Source: Sphingobium sp. AP49
GTDB lineage: Bacteria > Pseudomonadota > Alphaproteobacteria > Sphingomonadales > Sphingomonadaceae
NCBI RefSeq assembly: GCF_000281715.2
Contig: NZ_CP124576.1
Location: 1,681,501-1,745,500, forward strand
Direction of reading: 5' to 3'
DNA length: 64,000 nt
Within the stretch, counting starts at the first letter, position 1. Every line of letters starts with the position of its first letter. The translations under genes were made by a program, and so were the position numbers. Below are positions 27,493 through 36,221 of the stretch, piece after piece. The notes under the pieces are model-generated. The model worked only from the letters and a program-made list of their open reading frames with translations, was not told the DNA's origin and did no database searches.

Positions 27493-28901
27493 AGCCCTTG
27501 ACCCTGCACCCCGATCGCCTCTTTCCGTCCGATCCGGCGACGCGCGACATTGCGCGCCGGCTCTATGCCACGGTCAAGGATCTGCCAATCGTCAGCCCGC
27601 ACGGTCATACCGATCCGCGCTGGTTCGCCTATGACGAACCCTTTGCCAACCCCGCCGAGCTGCTGATCGTGCCGGACCATTATGTGTTCCGCATGCTCTA
27701 CAGCCAGGGGGTGAAGCTGGAGGATTTGGGCGTGCCGACGATCGACGGCAGTCCCACGGCAAGCGATCCGCGCGCTATCTGGCACCGCTTCGCTGCCCAT
27801 TATCACCTGTTTCGCGGCACGCCATCACGCATGTGGCTCGACTGGGTCTTTGCCGAAGCGTTCGGCATCGATGTCCGGCTGGAGCCGGAGACGGCCGATC
27901 ATTATTACGACATCATCGACGCCGCGCTGAAGACCGACGCCTTCCGCCCGCGCGCCCTGTTCGAGCGCTATAATATCGAGGTGATCGCCACCACCGAAGG
28001 GCCGCTCGATCCGCTCGACCATCATCGCGCGATCCGTGCGTCGGGCTGGGGCGGCAAGGTCGTCACCGCCTATCGTCCCGATCCGGTGCTGGACCCGGAC
28101 GATCCGCGCTTCATCGACAATGTGCAGCGTTTCTGCGCCATGGCGGGGGAGGATGCGGGCAGCTTTGCCGGCTATCTGCGCGCCCATGAAAAGCGTCGCG
28201 CGGATTTCCGCGAAGCCGGGGCGACCTCGACCGACCATGGCCATCCGTCGGCCTTCACCGCCAATCTGCCGAGCGCGGAGATTGAGGCGCTCTATGCCAA
28301 GGTCACGACCGGCCCGGCGACCGCCCGGGAAGCGGAGCTGTTCCGTGGCCATATGCTGACCGAAATGGCGCGCATGTCGATCGCGGACGGCATGGTGATG
28401 CAGTTGCATCCCGGCGTTCATCGCAACCATAATGACGCGGTGCGCGCGCGCTTCGGCAAGGACAAGGGGGCGGACATTCCGACCGCCGGCGAGTTCGTCC
28501 AGGCGTTGAAGCCGCTGCTCGACCTTTACGGTAATGATCCGCGCCTGACCCTGATCCTCTTCACCCTGGATGAGGATGTCTATTCGCGCGAACTCGCCCC
28601 GCTGGCCGGCCATTATCCCGCGCTCAAGCTCGGTCCGCCCTGGTGGTTCAATGACAGCCCCGAAGGCATGCGTCGTTTTCGCGAGCGGGCGACGGAGACG
28701 GCCGGCTTCTACAACACGGTCGGCTTCAACGACGATACCCGCGCCTTCCTGTCGATCCCGGCGCGCCACGATGTCGCCCGCCGCATGGATTGCGCCTGGC
28801 TGGCCCAACTCGTCGCCGAACATCGGCTGGAGGAGGATGAGGCGTTCGAGGTCGCGCGCGCATTGGCCTATGATCTGGTCAAGGCGGCTTACAAGCTGTG
28901 A
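27489..28901 (+). CDS. uxaC: Glucuronate isomerase
   Basis: UxaC interconverts D-glucuronate and D-fructuronate. The 470-residue protein carries the family segments DLPIVSPHGHTDPRWFA (metal-site histidines), EVIATTEGPLDPLDHH, MQLHPGVHRNHN and LGPPWWFNDSPEGMRRFRE. The ATG overlaps the exuT-like stop, and its own stop overlaps the uxuB GTG, so the three genes are translationally coupled. Longer in-frame starts lie inside the transporter gene and are rejected. Confidence 0.95.
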   Translation: MKPLTLHPDRLFPSDPATRDIARRLYATVKDLPIVSPHGHTDPRWFAYDEPFANPAELLIVPDHYVFRMLYSQGVKLEDLGVPTIDGSPTASDPRAIWHRFAAHYHLFRGTPSRMWLDWVFAEAFGIDVRLEPETADHYYDIIDAALKTDAFRPRALFERYNIEVIATTEGPLDPLDHHRAIRASGWGGKVVTAYRPDPVLDPDDPRFIDNVQRFCAMAGEDAGSFAGYLRAHEKRRADFREAGATSTDHGHPSAFTANLPSAEIEALYAKVTTGPATAREAELFRGHMLTEMARMSIADGMVMQLHPGVHRNHNDAVRARFGKDKGADIPTAGEFVQALKPLLDLYGNDPRLTLILFTLDEDVYSRELAPLAGHYPALKLGPPWWFNDSPEGMRRFRERATETAGFYNTVGFNDDTRAFLSIPARHDVARRMDCAWLAQLVAEHRLEEDEAFEVARALAYDLVKAAYKL

Positions 28902-30358
28902 CCCGTCTTTCCTCCACGACGCTCGCGGGCCTGCCGGCCGACATCGTCCGTCCCGGCTATGATCGGACGGCGGTTCGTTCCGGCGTCGTCCATCTCGGCA
29001 TCGGCGCCTTCAACCGCGCGCATCAGGCTGTCATCTTCGATGACGCCTTAACGGCGGGCGACCTGCGCTGGGGCGTGGTCGCCGCGTCGCTGCGTTCGCC
29101 CGGCGTGCGCGACCAGATGATGCCGCAGGACTGCCTCTATACCATGCTGGTGCGCGATGGATCGGCCGAGCAGGCCCGCATCATCGGCGTGGTGAGCCAG
29201 GTGCTGGTCGCGCCGGAAGATCCGGCCGCGCTGGTCGCCGCGCTCGCCGCGCCCGACACCCATATCGTCACCCTGACCGTGACCGAGAAGGGCTATAAGC
29301 TCGATCCGGCGACCGGCGCCCTGATCGAGGGCGATCCCCAGCTCGCTGCCGACCTGGCCTCGCTCGCCGCGCCGCAGACTGCGCCCGGCTTCCTCGTCGC
29401 TGCGCTCGCGGCGCGCCGGGCAGCAGGCCTGCCGCCCTTCACCGCGATCAGCTGCGACAATCTGCCGCATAATGGCACGCGCCTGCGCAACGCCGTGCTG
29501 GCGCTCGCCGCCCGGCACGACCCGGCGCTGGCCGACTGGATCGCGACGGAAGGGGCCTTCCCCGAAACCATGGTCGACCGCATCGTTCCCGCCACCACCG
29601 ACGCCGATATCGCCGCGCTCGCCGCCCGGCTCGGCGTCGAGGATCAGGCGATGGTCAAGACCGAACCCTTCCTGCAATGGGTGATCGAGGATAAATTCTG
29701 CGGCCCGCGCCCCGATTTCGGCGCCGGGGTCCAGGTCACCGCCGCCGTTGCCCCCTGGGAGGAGGCGAAGCTGCGCCTGCTCAACGGCGCGCATAGCGGC
29801 ATCGCCTATCTCGGCGGCCTTGCCGGCATCGACCATGTCCATGAAGTGCTCGCGCTGCCCGAGGCCCGCCATTTCGTCGAAACCCTGTGGGATGAGGCGC
29901 AGACCACCTTGTCGCCGCCGCCCGAGCTGGACGTCGCCGCCTATCGCCGCGAACTGATGGCGCGCTTCGACAATTCGACCCTGCAGCATCGTACGCGCCA
30001 GATCGCGATGGACGGGTCGCAGAAGCTGCCCCAGCGCCTGCTCGCCACCATCGCCGCGCGGCTTGAACGCGGGCAGGGGATCGATGCCCTGTCGCTCGCC
30101 GTCGCCGCCTGGGTCCGCTGGCAGGCCGGTGTCGATGATGGGGGCGAAGCGCATGTCGTCGACGATCCGCTCGCCGCCGCCATCGCCGCCCGGCTGGCCG
30201 AGGCATCCTCGACGCAAGCCCGGGTCGACGCGATCCTGGCCTTCGACGCCGTGGTGCCCGCCGACCTTGCCGGCAATGCCGCCTTCCGCGCCGCGCTGAT
30301 CCGCTGGCTCGCCATCCTCGAAGCCGACGGCGCTCGCGCCGCGCTCGCCCAGCTCTGA
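28898..30358 (+). CDS. uxuB: D-fructuronate reductase (mannitol dehydrogenase family)
   Basis: The enzyme reduces D-fructuronate to D-mannonate with NADH, feeding ManD. The 486-residue protein has the N-terminal nucleotide-binding region HLGIGAFNRAHQA and the long-chain mannitol dehydrogenase segments TEPFLQWVIEDKF and LRLLNGAHSGIAYLGG (catalytic Lys/Asn/His region lies here). Fructuronate rather than mannitol is inferred from coupling with uxaC and manD. Translation starts at GTG 28898, overlapping the uxaC stop as GTGA. Confidence 0.88.
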   Translation: MTRLSSTTLAGLPADIVRPGYDRTAVRSGVVHLGIGAFNRAHQAVIFDDALTAGDLRWGVVAASLRSPGVRDQMMPQDCLYTMLVRDGSAEQARIIGVVSQVLVAPEDPAALVAALAAPDTHIVTLTVTEKGYKLDPATGALIEGDPQLAADLASLAAPQTAPGFLVAALAARRAAGLPPFTAISCDNLPHNGTRLRNAVLALAARHDPALADWIATEGAFPETMVDRIVPATTDADIAALAARLGVEDQAMVKTEPFLQWVIEDKFCGPRPDFGAGVQVTAAVAPWEEAKLRLLNGAHSGIAYLGGLAGIDHVHEVLALPEARHFVETLWDEAQTTLSPPPELDVAAYRRELMARFDNSTLQHRTRQIAMDGSQKLPQRLLATIAARLERGQGIDALSLAVAAWVRWQAGVDDGGEAHVVDDPLAAAIAARLAEASSTQARVDAILAFDAVVPADLAGNAAFRAALIRWLAILEADGARAALAQL

Positions 30359-30369
30359 CGGAACCGCTG

Positions 30370-33051
30370 ATGAAGACCCTGCGCACCATCCTGCTGGCTT
30401 CCTGCCTGCTCAGCCCCGCGACCCTGCTGGCCGCGCCGCGCGACAGCGTCTCGATCAGCCGCGACTGGCGCTTCACCAAGGGCGATCCCGCCGGCCTGAC
30501 CGAGGATCTGCGCTATGATGTACGCCCGTCGATCGAGGACGCCGGCGACGGCAAGGTGGCCGACGCCCGCCCGGACGCGGCGGTGCAGGTGGACGACGGC
30601 GGCGCACGGGTGCTCAAGCCCTGGATCTTGCCCGGCGCCAATCCCTTCATCGCCGATCCCGCCAAGCATCACACCCGTCCCGCCGGCAATCCGGGCGGTA
30701 CCGTTTCCTATGTCCAGCCCGGCTTCGACGACAGCGGCTGGACCCATGTCGACCTGCCGCACGACTGGGCGATCGCCGGTCCCTTCATCAAGGACGGTCC
30801 CTATGGCGGCATGGGCCGCCTGCCGAGCTGGGGCATTGGCTGGTATCGCAAGGCGCTGACCATCCCCGCCAGCGACAAGGGCAAGTCGATCTTCCTCGAT
30901 GTCGAAGGGGCGATGTCCTACGCCACCGTCTGGCTCAATGGAAAGCTCGTCGGCGGCTGGCCCTATGGCTATAACAGCTTCCGCCTCGACCTCACCCCCT
31001 ATGCGGTGCCGGGCGGGCAGAACCAGCTGGTGATCCGCCTCGACAATCCCCAGGCTTCGGCGCGCTGGTATCCCGGCGGCGGCCTCTATCGTGACATCTA
31101 CCTCACCACCACCAACAAGGTTCATGTCGGCCAGTGGGGCAGCATCGTCCGCACGCCCCAGGTCAGCAAGGCGCAGGCCAGCGTCGACCTCAGCCTCACC
31201 CTCGACAATGACGGCGACACCCCGGCGCAGGTCGAGGTCGCGACCGCCCTCTATGCGATCGACGCCAGCGGCAAGCGCATCGGCCGCCCGGTCGCCAGCA
31301 TCGCCCGCCAGTCCACCAGCATCGCCGCCCATGGCAAGGCGGAGCTGAAGGGCAGCACGATCCTCAGCAACCCGCGCCTCTGGGGCCCGCCGCCCACGCA
31401 AGCGCCCAACCGCTATGTCGCCGTCTCCACCGTCACCCAGGGCGGCAAGCTGATCGACAGCTATGAAACCCGCTTCGGCGTGCGCGACATCCGGTTCGAT
31501 CCCGACAAGGGCGTGATCGTCAATGGCGAGCAGATCCCGCTGCGGGGCGTCAACAATCACCATGATCTCGGCGCACTCGGCGCCGCCTTCAACGCCCGCG
31601 CGGCCGAGCGCCAGCTCGAAATCCTGCGCGACATGGGCACCAACGCCGTGCGCATGAGCCATAATCCGCCCGCGCCCGAACTGCTAGAGCTCACCGACCG
31701 CATGGGCTTTCTGGTGATGGACGAAGTGTTCGACAGCTGGGAGAAGAAGAAGACCCCGCACGACTTCCACCTGATCTTCCCGGATTGGCATGAGGCCGAC
31801 GCGCGCGCCATGCTGCGCCGCGACCGCAACCATCCCTCGATCATCATCTGGAGCATCGGCAACGAGGTCGGCGAACAATATGATGGCGAGGCGGGCGCGA
31901 AGATCGGCCGGGAACTGGTCGCCATCGCGCATCAGGAAGACCCGACCCGCCCGGCCACCAGCGCGATGAACTATGCCAAGGCGGACATGGCTCTGCCGAC
32001 CACGGTCGACGTCATCAGCTTGAATTATCAGGGCGCCGGCATTCGCGGCATCGTCGGCCAATATCCCGCCTTCCGCGCGAAATTCCCGGACAAGCTCATC
32101 CTGTCCACCGAAAGCGCCTCGGCCCTTTCCAGCCGGGGCGAATATATGTTCCCGGTTGCCGGCGCGATCAGCGGCCCGGTCCGTCCCTGGTCCGGCGGCA
32201 ATCCCGACACGCATCAGGTCTCCGCCTATGAGATGCATGCCGCCGATTTCGGCTCCTCGCCCGATCGGGTCTGGGCTGCCGATGACCAGAACCCCTATGT
32301 CGCGGGCGAGTTCGTCTGGACCGGCTTCGACTATCTGGGCGAACCCACGCCCTATTATACGTCGCGCAGCTCCTATTCCGGCATCCTCGATCTCGCCGGT
32401 TTCCCCAAGGACCGCTTCTGGCTCTACCAGGCGCGCTGGCGGCCGGACCTCCAATTCGCGCATATCCTGCCGCACTGGAGCTGGCCGGACCGGGTGGGTC
32501 AGATCACCCCGGTCCATGTCTTCTCCTCGGCCGACGAGGCGGAGCTGTTCGTCAACGGTAAGTCGCAGGGCAAGGTCAAGAAGCGCGATTATGAATATCG
32601 CTTCCGCTGGGACTATGTCGTCTATGAACCGGGCGAGGTGAAGGTCGTCACCTGGAAGAAGGGCCAGCCCTGGGCGACCGAGACGATCCGCACCGTGGGT
32701 GAGGCGGCCAAGCTGTCGCTGACCGCCGATCGCAGCGCCATTGCCGATGACGGCCGTGACCTCAGCTTCGTGACGCTCAAGATCCTCGACAAGGACGGCA
32801 ATGTCGTCCCCGCCGCCAAGCAGGACATCCGCTTCTCGATCGAGGGGCCGGGCGAAATCGTCGCCACCGACAATGGCGACCCGACTGACCTGACCGCCTT
32901 TCCATCGCAGGAGCGTAAGGCTTTCAATGGCCTGGCGCTGGTGATCGTGAAGGCCAAGCCGGGCGAGAAGGGGCGGGTGATTGTTCGCGCCAGCGCCCCC
33001 GGCCTCGCGTCGGCTCAGGCCGTCATCAGCACAAATGCCACAGTCCGCTGA
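30370..33051 (+). CDS. Glycoside hydrolase family 2 protein (beta-galactosidase/beta-glucuronidase-type)
   Basis: This 893-residue protein has a signal peptide (MKTLRTILLASCLLSPATLLAAP) and the GH2 order: sugar-binding jelly roll (WYRKALTIP, ARWYPGGGLYRDIYL), immunoglobulin-like domain, TIM barrel with RGVNNHHDLGALGAAFN, and C-terminal beta domains. The acid/base Glu lies in IIWSIGNEVGE, and the probable nucleophile is in LILSTESASA. The family includes beta-galactosidases, glucuronidases and other exo-enzymes; the exact bond cut here is uncertain. It sits 11 bases after uxuB, as last gene of the hexuronate operon. The next promoter region carries LacI-type operators. Confidence 0.85.
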   Translation: MKTLRTILLASCLLSPATLLAAPRDSVSISRDWRFTKGDPAGLTEDLRYDVRPSIEDAGDGKVADARPDAAVQVDDGGARVLKPWILPGANPFIADPAKHHTRPAGNPGGTVSYVQPGFDDSGWTHVDLPHDWAIAGPFIKDGPYGGMGRLPSWGIGWYRKALTIPASDKGKSIFLDVEGAMSYATVWLNGKLVGGWPYGYNSFRLDLTPYAVPGGQNQLVIRLDNPQASARWYPGGGLYRDIYLTTTNKVHVGQWGSIVRTPQVSKAQASVDLSLTLDNDGDTPAQVEVATALYAIDASGKRIGRPVASIARQSTSIAAHGKAELKGSTILSNPRLWGPPPTQAPNRYVAVSTVTQGGKLIDSYETRFGVRDIRFDPDKGVIVNGEQIPLRGVNNHHDLGALGAAFNARAAERQLEILRDMGTNAVRMSHNPPAPELLELTDRMGFLVMDEVFDSWEKKKTPHDFHLIFPDWHEADARAMLRRDRNHPSIIIWSIGNEVGEQYDGEAGAKIGRELVAIAHQEDPTRPATSAMNYAKADMALPTTVDVISLNYQGAGIRGIVGQYPAFRAKFPDKLILSTESASALSSRGEYMFPVAGAISGPVRPWSGGNPDTHQVSAYEMHAADFGSSPDRVWAADDQNPYVAGEFVWTGFDYLGEPTPYYTSRSSYSGILDLAGFPKDRFWLYQARWRPDLQFAHILPHWSWPDRVGQITPVHVFSSADEAELFVNGKSQGKVKKRDYEYRFRWDYVVYEPGEVKVVTWKKGQPWATETIRTVGEAAKLSLTADRSAIADDGRDLSFVTLKILDKDGNVVPAAKQDIRFSIEGPGEIVATDNGDPTDLTAFPSQERKAFNGLALVIVKAKPGEKGRVIVRASAPGLASAQAVISTNATVR

Positions 33052-33055
33052 AAAT

Positions 33056-33069
33056 TAATAACGTTACCA
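33056..33069. promoter_or_regulatory. Operator-like site 1 before the TonB receptor
   Basis: TAATAACGTTACCA matches the TGATAGCGCTACCA operator at 11 of 14 positions and keeps the symmetrical core AACGTT. It lies 69 bases upstream of a full match, so it may be an auxiliary site for repressor looping. Confidence 0.5.
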
Positions 33070-33124
33070 TTTTGTCGCGTCCCATATCTTGACAATTGAG
33101 TCGGGGCGTTTATTCATCTGCATC

Positions 33125-33138
33125 TGATAGCGCTACCA
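33125..33138. promoter_or_regulatory. LacI-type operator 2 before the TonB receptor
   Basis: TGATAGCGCTACCA is identical to the operator before xylX at 10905-10918 and lies 50 bases before the receptor start. This ties receptor expression to the same regulator as xylose and xylan genes. Confidence 0.75.
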
Positions 33139-33187
33139 CACATGCTCACCGGACAGTCGGGAGCAGCGCTCGGGAGAGGGGTTACCA

Positions 33188-36055
33188 ATGTCTGATTCAC
33201 ACATGCAATCCGTCCGTATCGCGCTCTTCGCGGCTTCCGCGTTCGGCGCGCTGTCGCTGGCGCAGGCCGCCGCCGCGCAGGATGCTACCGCACCGGCTGC
33301 AGCCGAAGCGCCCGGTCCGCAGGCCGACGAAACCGCGGACATCGTCGTCACCGGCATCCGCGCCTCGCTGGAAAGCGCCACCAACGCCAAGAAGAATGCC
33401 GTTGCCTTTGGCGACTCCATCTTCGCGGAAGACATCGGCAAGCTGCCCGCCACCAACCTGGCTGAAACGCTGAACCGCATGCCCGGCGTGCGCCTCAACC
33501 GCGACATCAATGGCGAAGGCACCCAGGTCGCGATCCGCGGCCTTGGCCCCAGCTTCACCCGCGTCCTGCTCAACGGCTCGCAGCTTCAGGTCGCGTCGGA
33601 CGGCGGCACCAACGGCGGCAGCGCCAACCGTGAAGTCGATCTCGACTTCTTCCCGTCCGAACTCTTCACCCGCCTCGATCTCGCCAAGAGTCCGACGCCC
33701 TCGACGCTGGAAGGCGGCATTGCCGGTACCGTCAACCTGCGCAACGCCCGTCCCTTCGACAAGCCGGGCACCCATGTCACCGTGGTGGCGCAGGGCCAAT
33801 ATACTGACAGCAATGACAAGCTGTCGCCGCGCGGCGCGATCGTCGCCAGCCACACCACCGATACCTTCGGCATCCTGGTCGGCGTCGCCGGGGTCAAGAC
33901 CAAGACCCGCGTCGACGGCTTTGAAACGGTCGGCTGGACCGACGGCAATCTGGGCGCGGGCGATCCGGGCGGCAATAATTTCTCCTGGGCCTCGGTCGTT
34001 CCCAACAATGCCGGCCATGGCCTGGTCGCCGGCCAGCCGGTCGATGTCGTCGCGACCTCGGGCTTGACCCGCAGCCAGCTGAGCACCGCCTTGCTCCCGC
34101 GTCTGGGCCGCGAAAGCCTGACCGATGGCGATCGTTCGCGCATCTCGGCGCTCGGCTCGATCGAATGGCGCCCGTCGGATGAACTCCACTTCGCCCTGGA
34201 CGGCATGTGGGCCAAGTCGGAGCGTAATTACAGCAAGGTCAACATGAACTGGCAGGTCCGCAATTCCGGGCCGGGCACCAGCGCGCAGTCGACCGGCGGC
34301 ATGATCCCGATCGACCTCACTGTCGACGACAATGGCGTGGTGACCAGCGGCACCTTTGCCAACTCCTCCTATTTCCTCGAAGCCAGCCTGTTCAAGCAGA
34401 CGACCAAATTCTGGAACGTCAATCCCAGCCTGACCTGGCAGCCGGCCGACAATCTGAAGGTCGACCTCAGCGCCAATTATTCCAAGAGCAAATTCTTCCG
34501 CGAGCAGCCGACCTGGGCGTTCCAGACGACCCCGCAGTCGGGTGTCGATGTCTATTATGACAATACGGGCGGCGAATATCCGTCGATCACATCCAATCTC
34601 GACCTCAACGATCCGAACAATGGCAGCTGGCAATGGTATCGCCAGAATGTCTCGCTGGTGAAGCGCGACACGACGACCAAGGGTACGCATCTCGACGTCA
34701 CCTATGGCGACGACATGTTCAACGTAAAGGTCGGTGCCGCCTATGACCGGGCGGAACGCTCGATCCGCGCCTATGACAACAGCCCGGCCTATCAGTTGTC
34801 GGTTTGTGGCACAGGCTGCACCGGCGCGACCGGTTCGGTTCCGACCAGCGCGATCCCGCAATATCTGATGAGCTCTTCGGCAGCGGGCTTCATCGTGCCC
34901 GATTTCGATGCGCTCAAGCAGGCGACCAACTATGCCAGCTATCGTGACAGCGCGCCGGAAACCCGTGGTGCCGTCACCGGCGGCGCGACCGGCGACATGG
35001 ATGAAAAGGTCTGGGGCGCCTATTTCGAGTTGAACGGCGTTGTCGATATTGCCGGGCGTGACCTGCACATCAATACCGGCATGCGCTATGCCCACACCGA
35101 TCAGACCGTCGTCGGACCCAGCCAGATCGGCACCGCGATCGTCGATATCACCTCGGCATCGAGCTACGAGAATTTCCTGCCGTCGATCAACCTGACCTAT
35201 GACGTCATGAACAATGTCCGGCTGCGTGCCTCGGCGTCGCGGACGATGACCCGTCCCGATGCCAGCCAGATCCTGCCGGGCATCACCTTCTCCGATCCGT
35301 CAGCGCTGGTGGCAACGGCGGGCAATCCCAACCTTCAGCCCTACACGTCGGACAATTATGACATCGGCGGCGAATTCTACACCGGCGGCATCGGTTATGT
35401 CGGCGTGTCGCTGTTCCAGAAGAATGTCCAGGGCTTCACCGTCACCACTTCCGATCAGGTTGCCTTCGGGTCGCTCAACATTCCGTTCGACAGCCTGATC
35501 TCGACCCAGCAGAATGCGCTCAACGACCGGTCGCTCCAGACTGGCGTGCCGGTCAATGATCTGCCGATCACGGTCAACCGCCCGATCAACCTCAAGGATC
35601 TCAAGATCCAGGGTATCGAACTGACCTGGGTGCAGCCGCTCGACTTCCTGGTGAAGGGCCTGGGCTTCTCGGCCAACGGCACCTATCTCAAGCAGAAGTC
35701 GTCGTCCGGCCTGGTCGCGACCGGCGTGTCGCCCTACAGCTACAACCTGCAGGGCTTCTACGAAAATGACGACCTGTCGGTCAGCGTCAACTATGTCTGG
35801 AATGACGATGCGATCGCGGTGAACGGCCCGCAGAACGGCATCAACGGCGCCGATCTCAAGTCGGATGCCCGGGGCCAGCTCGACATGTCGGCCGGCTATC
35901 AGCTGCCCTTCTTCAACAAGGCGCTGCGCCTGACGGTCGATGTGCTCAACATCACCAATGAATCGATCCGCACCACCTTTGAATATTCGAATGCGGCCTA
36001 TTCGGTCTATTATCCGGGCCGCACGGTGCTGGCGGGCATTCGGGCCAACTTCTGA
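33188..36055 (+). CDS. TonB-dependent receptor, probable xylo-oligosaccharide importer
   Basis: This 955-residue outer-membrane protein belongs to the large carbohydrate-type TonB receptor group of Caulobacter, Xanthomonas and sphingomonads. A signal peptide (ending about QAAAAQ, residue 30) is followed by a TonB box region (ADIVVTGIRASLESATNAKKNA), the plug segments EDIGKLPATNLAETLNRMPGVRLNRD and RGLGPSFTRVLLNG, and a barrel ending in TVLAGIRANF. Import of xylan-derived, probably glucuronosylated, oligosaccharides is inferred from the flanking glycosidase genes and the shared operator. GGGAGAGGGG precedes the ATG. A strong terminator follows. Confidence 0.9.
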   Translation: MSDSHMQSVRIALFAASAFGALSLAQAAAAQDATAPAAAEAPGPQADETADIVVTGIRASLESATNAKKNAVAFGDSIFAEDIGKLPATNLAETLNRMPGVRLNRDINGEGTQVAIRGLGPSFTRVLLNGSQLQVASDGGTNGGSANREVDLDFFPSELFTRLDLAKSPTPSTLEGGIAGTVNLRNARPFDKPGTHVTVVAQGQYTDSNDKLSPRGAIVASHTTDTFGILVGVAGVKTKTRVDGFETVGWTDGNLGAGDPGGNNFSWASVVPNNAGHGLVAGQPVDVVATSGLTRSQLSTALLPRLGRESLTDGDRSRISALGSIEWRPSDELHFALDGMWAKSERNYSKVNMNWQVRNSGPGTSAQSTGGMIPIDLTVDDNGVVTSGTFANSSYFLEASLFKQTTKFWNVNPSLTWQPADNLKVDLSANYSKSKFFREQPTWAFQTTPQSGVDVYYDNTGGEYPSITSNLDLNDPNNGSWQWYRQNVSLVKRDTTTKGTHLDVTYGDDMFNVKVGAAYDRAERSIRAYDNSPAYQLSVCGTGCTGATGSVPTSAIPQYLMSSSAAGFIVPDFDALKQATNYASYRDSAPETRGAVTGGATGDMDEKVWGAYFELNGVVDIAGRDLHINTGMRYAHTDQTVVGPSQIGTAIVDITSASSYENFLPSINLTYDVMNNVRLRASASRTMTRPDASQILPGITFSDPSALVATAGNPNLQPYTSDNYDIGGEFYTGGIGYVGVSLFQKNVQGFTVTTSDQVAFGSLNIPFDSLISTQQNALNDRSLQTGVPVNDLPITVNRPINLKDLKIQGIELTWVQPLDFLVKGLGFSANGTYLKQKSSSGLVATGVSPYSYNLQGFYENDDLSVSVNYVWNDDAIAVNGPQNGINGADLKSDARGQLDMSAGYQLPFFNKALRLTVDVLNITNESIRTTFEYSNAAYSVYYPGRTVLAGIRANF

Positions 36056-36075
36056 TCCTCCCCAAGGAAAACTAC

Positions 36076-36105
36076 AGGGCCGGCCGCAACGCCGGCCCTT
36101 TTTCT
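36076..36105 (+). terminator. Rho-independent terminator after the TonB receptor
   Basis: AGGGCCGGC and GCCGGCCCT form a nine-base GC stem with a six-base loop, followed by TTTT. Confidence 0.9.
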
Positions 36106-36221
36106 TGAAAGGGGTGGGAAGGCAAGCAGGCCTTTCAATGTCGGAGGATCTTTGATCTACCCCGCTCCCTGACGTCATCATGTGGCAGCCGCTTTGGCCA
36201 GACCCGATTGAAAGAAAGCCG

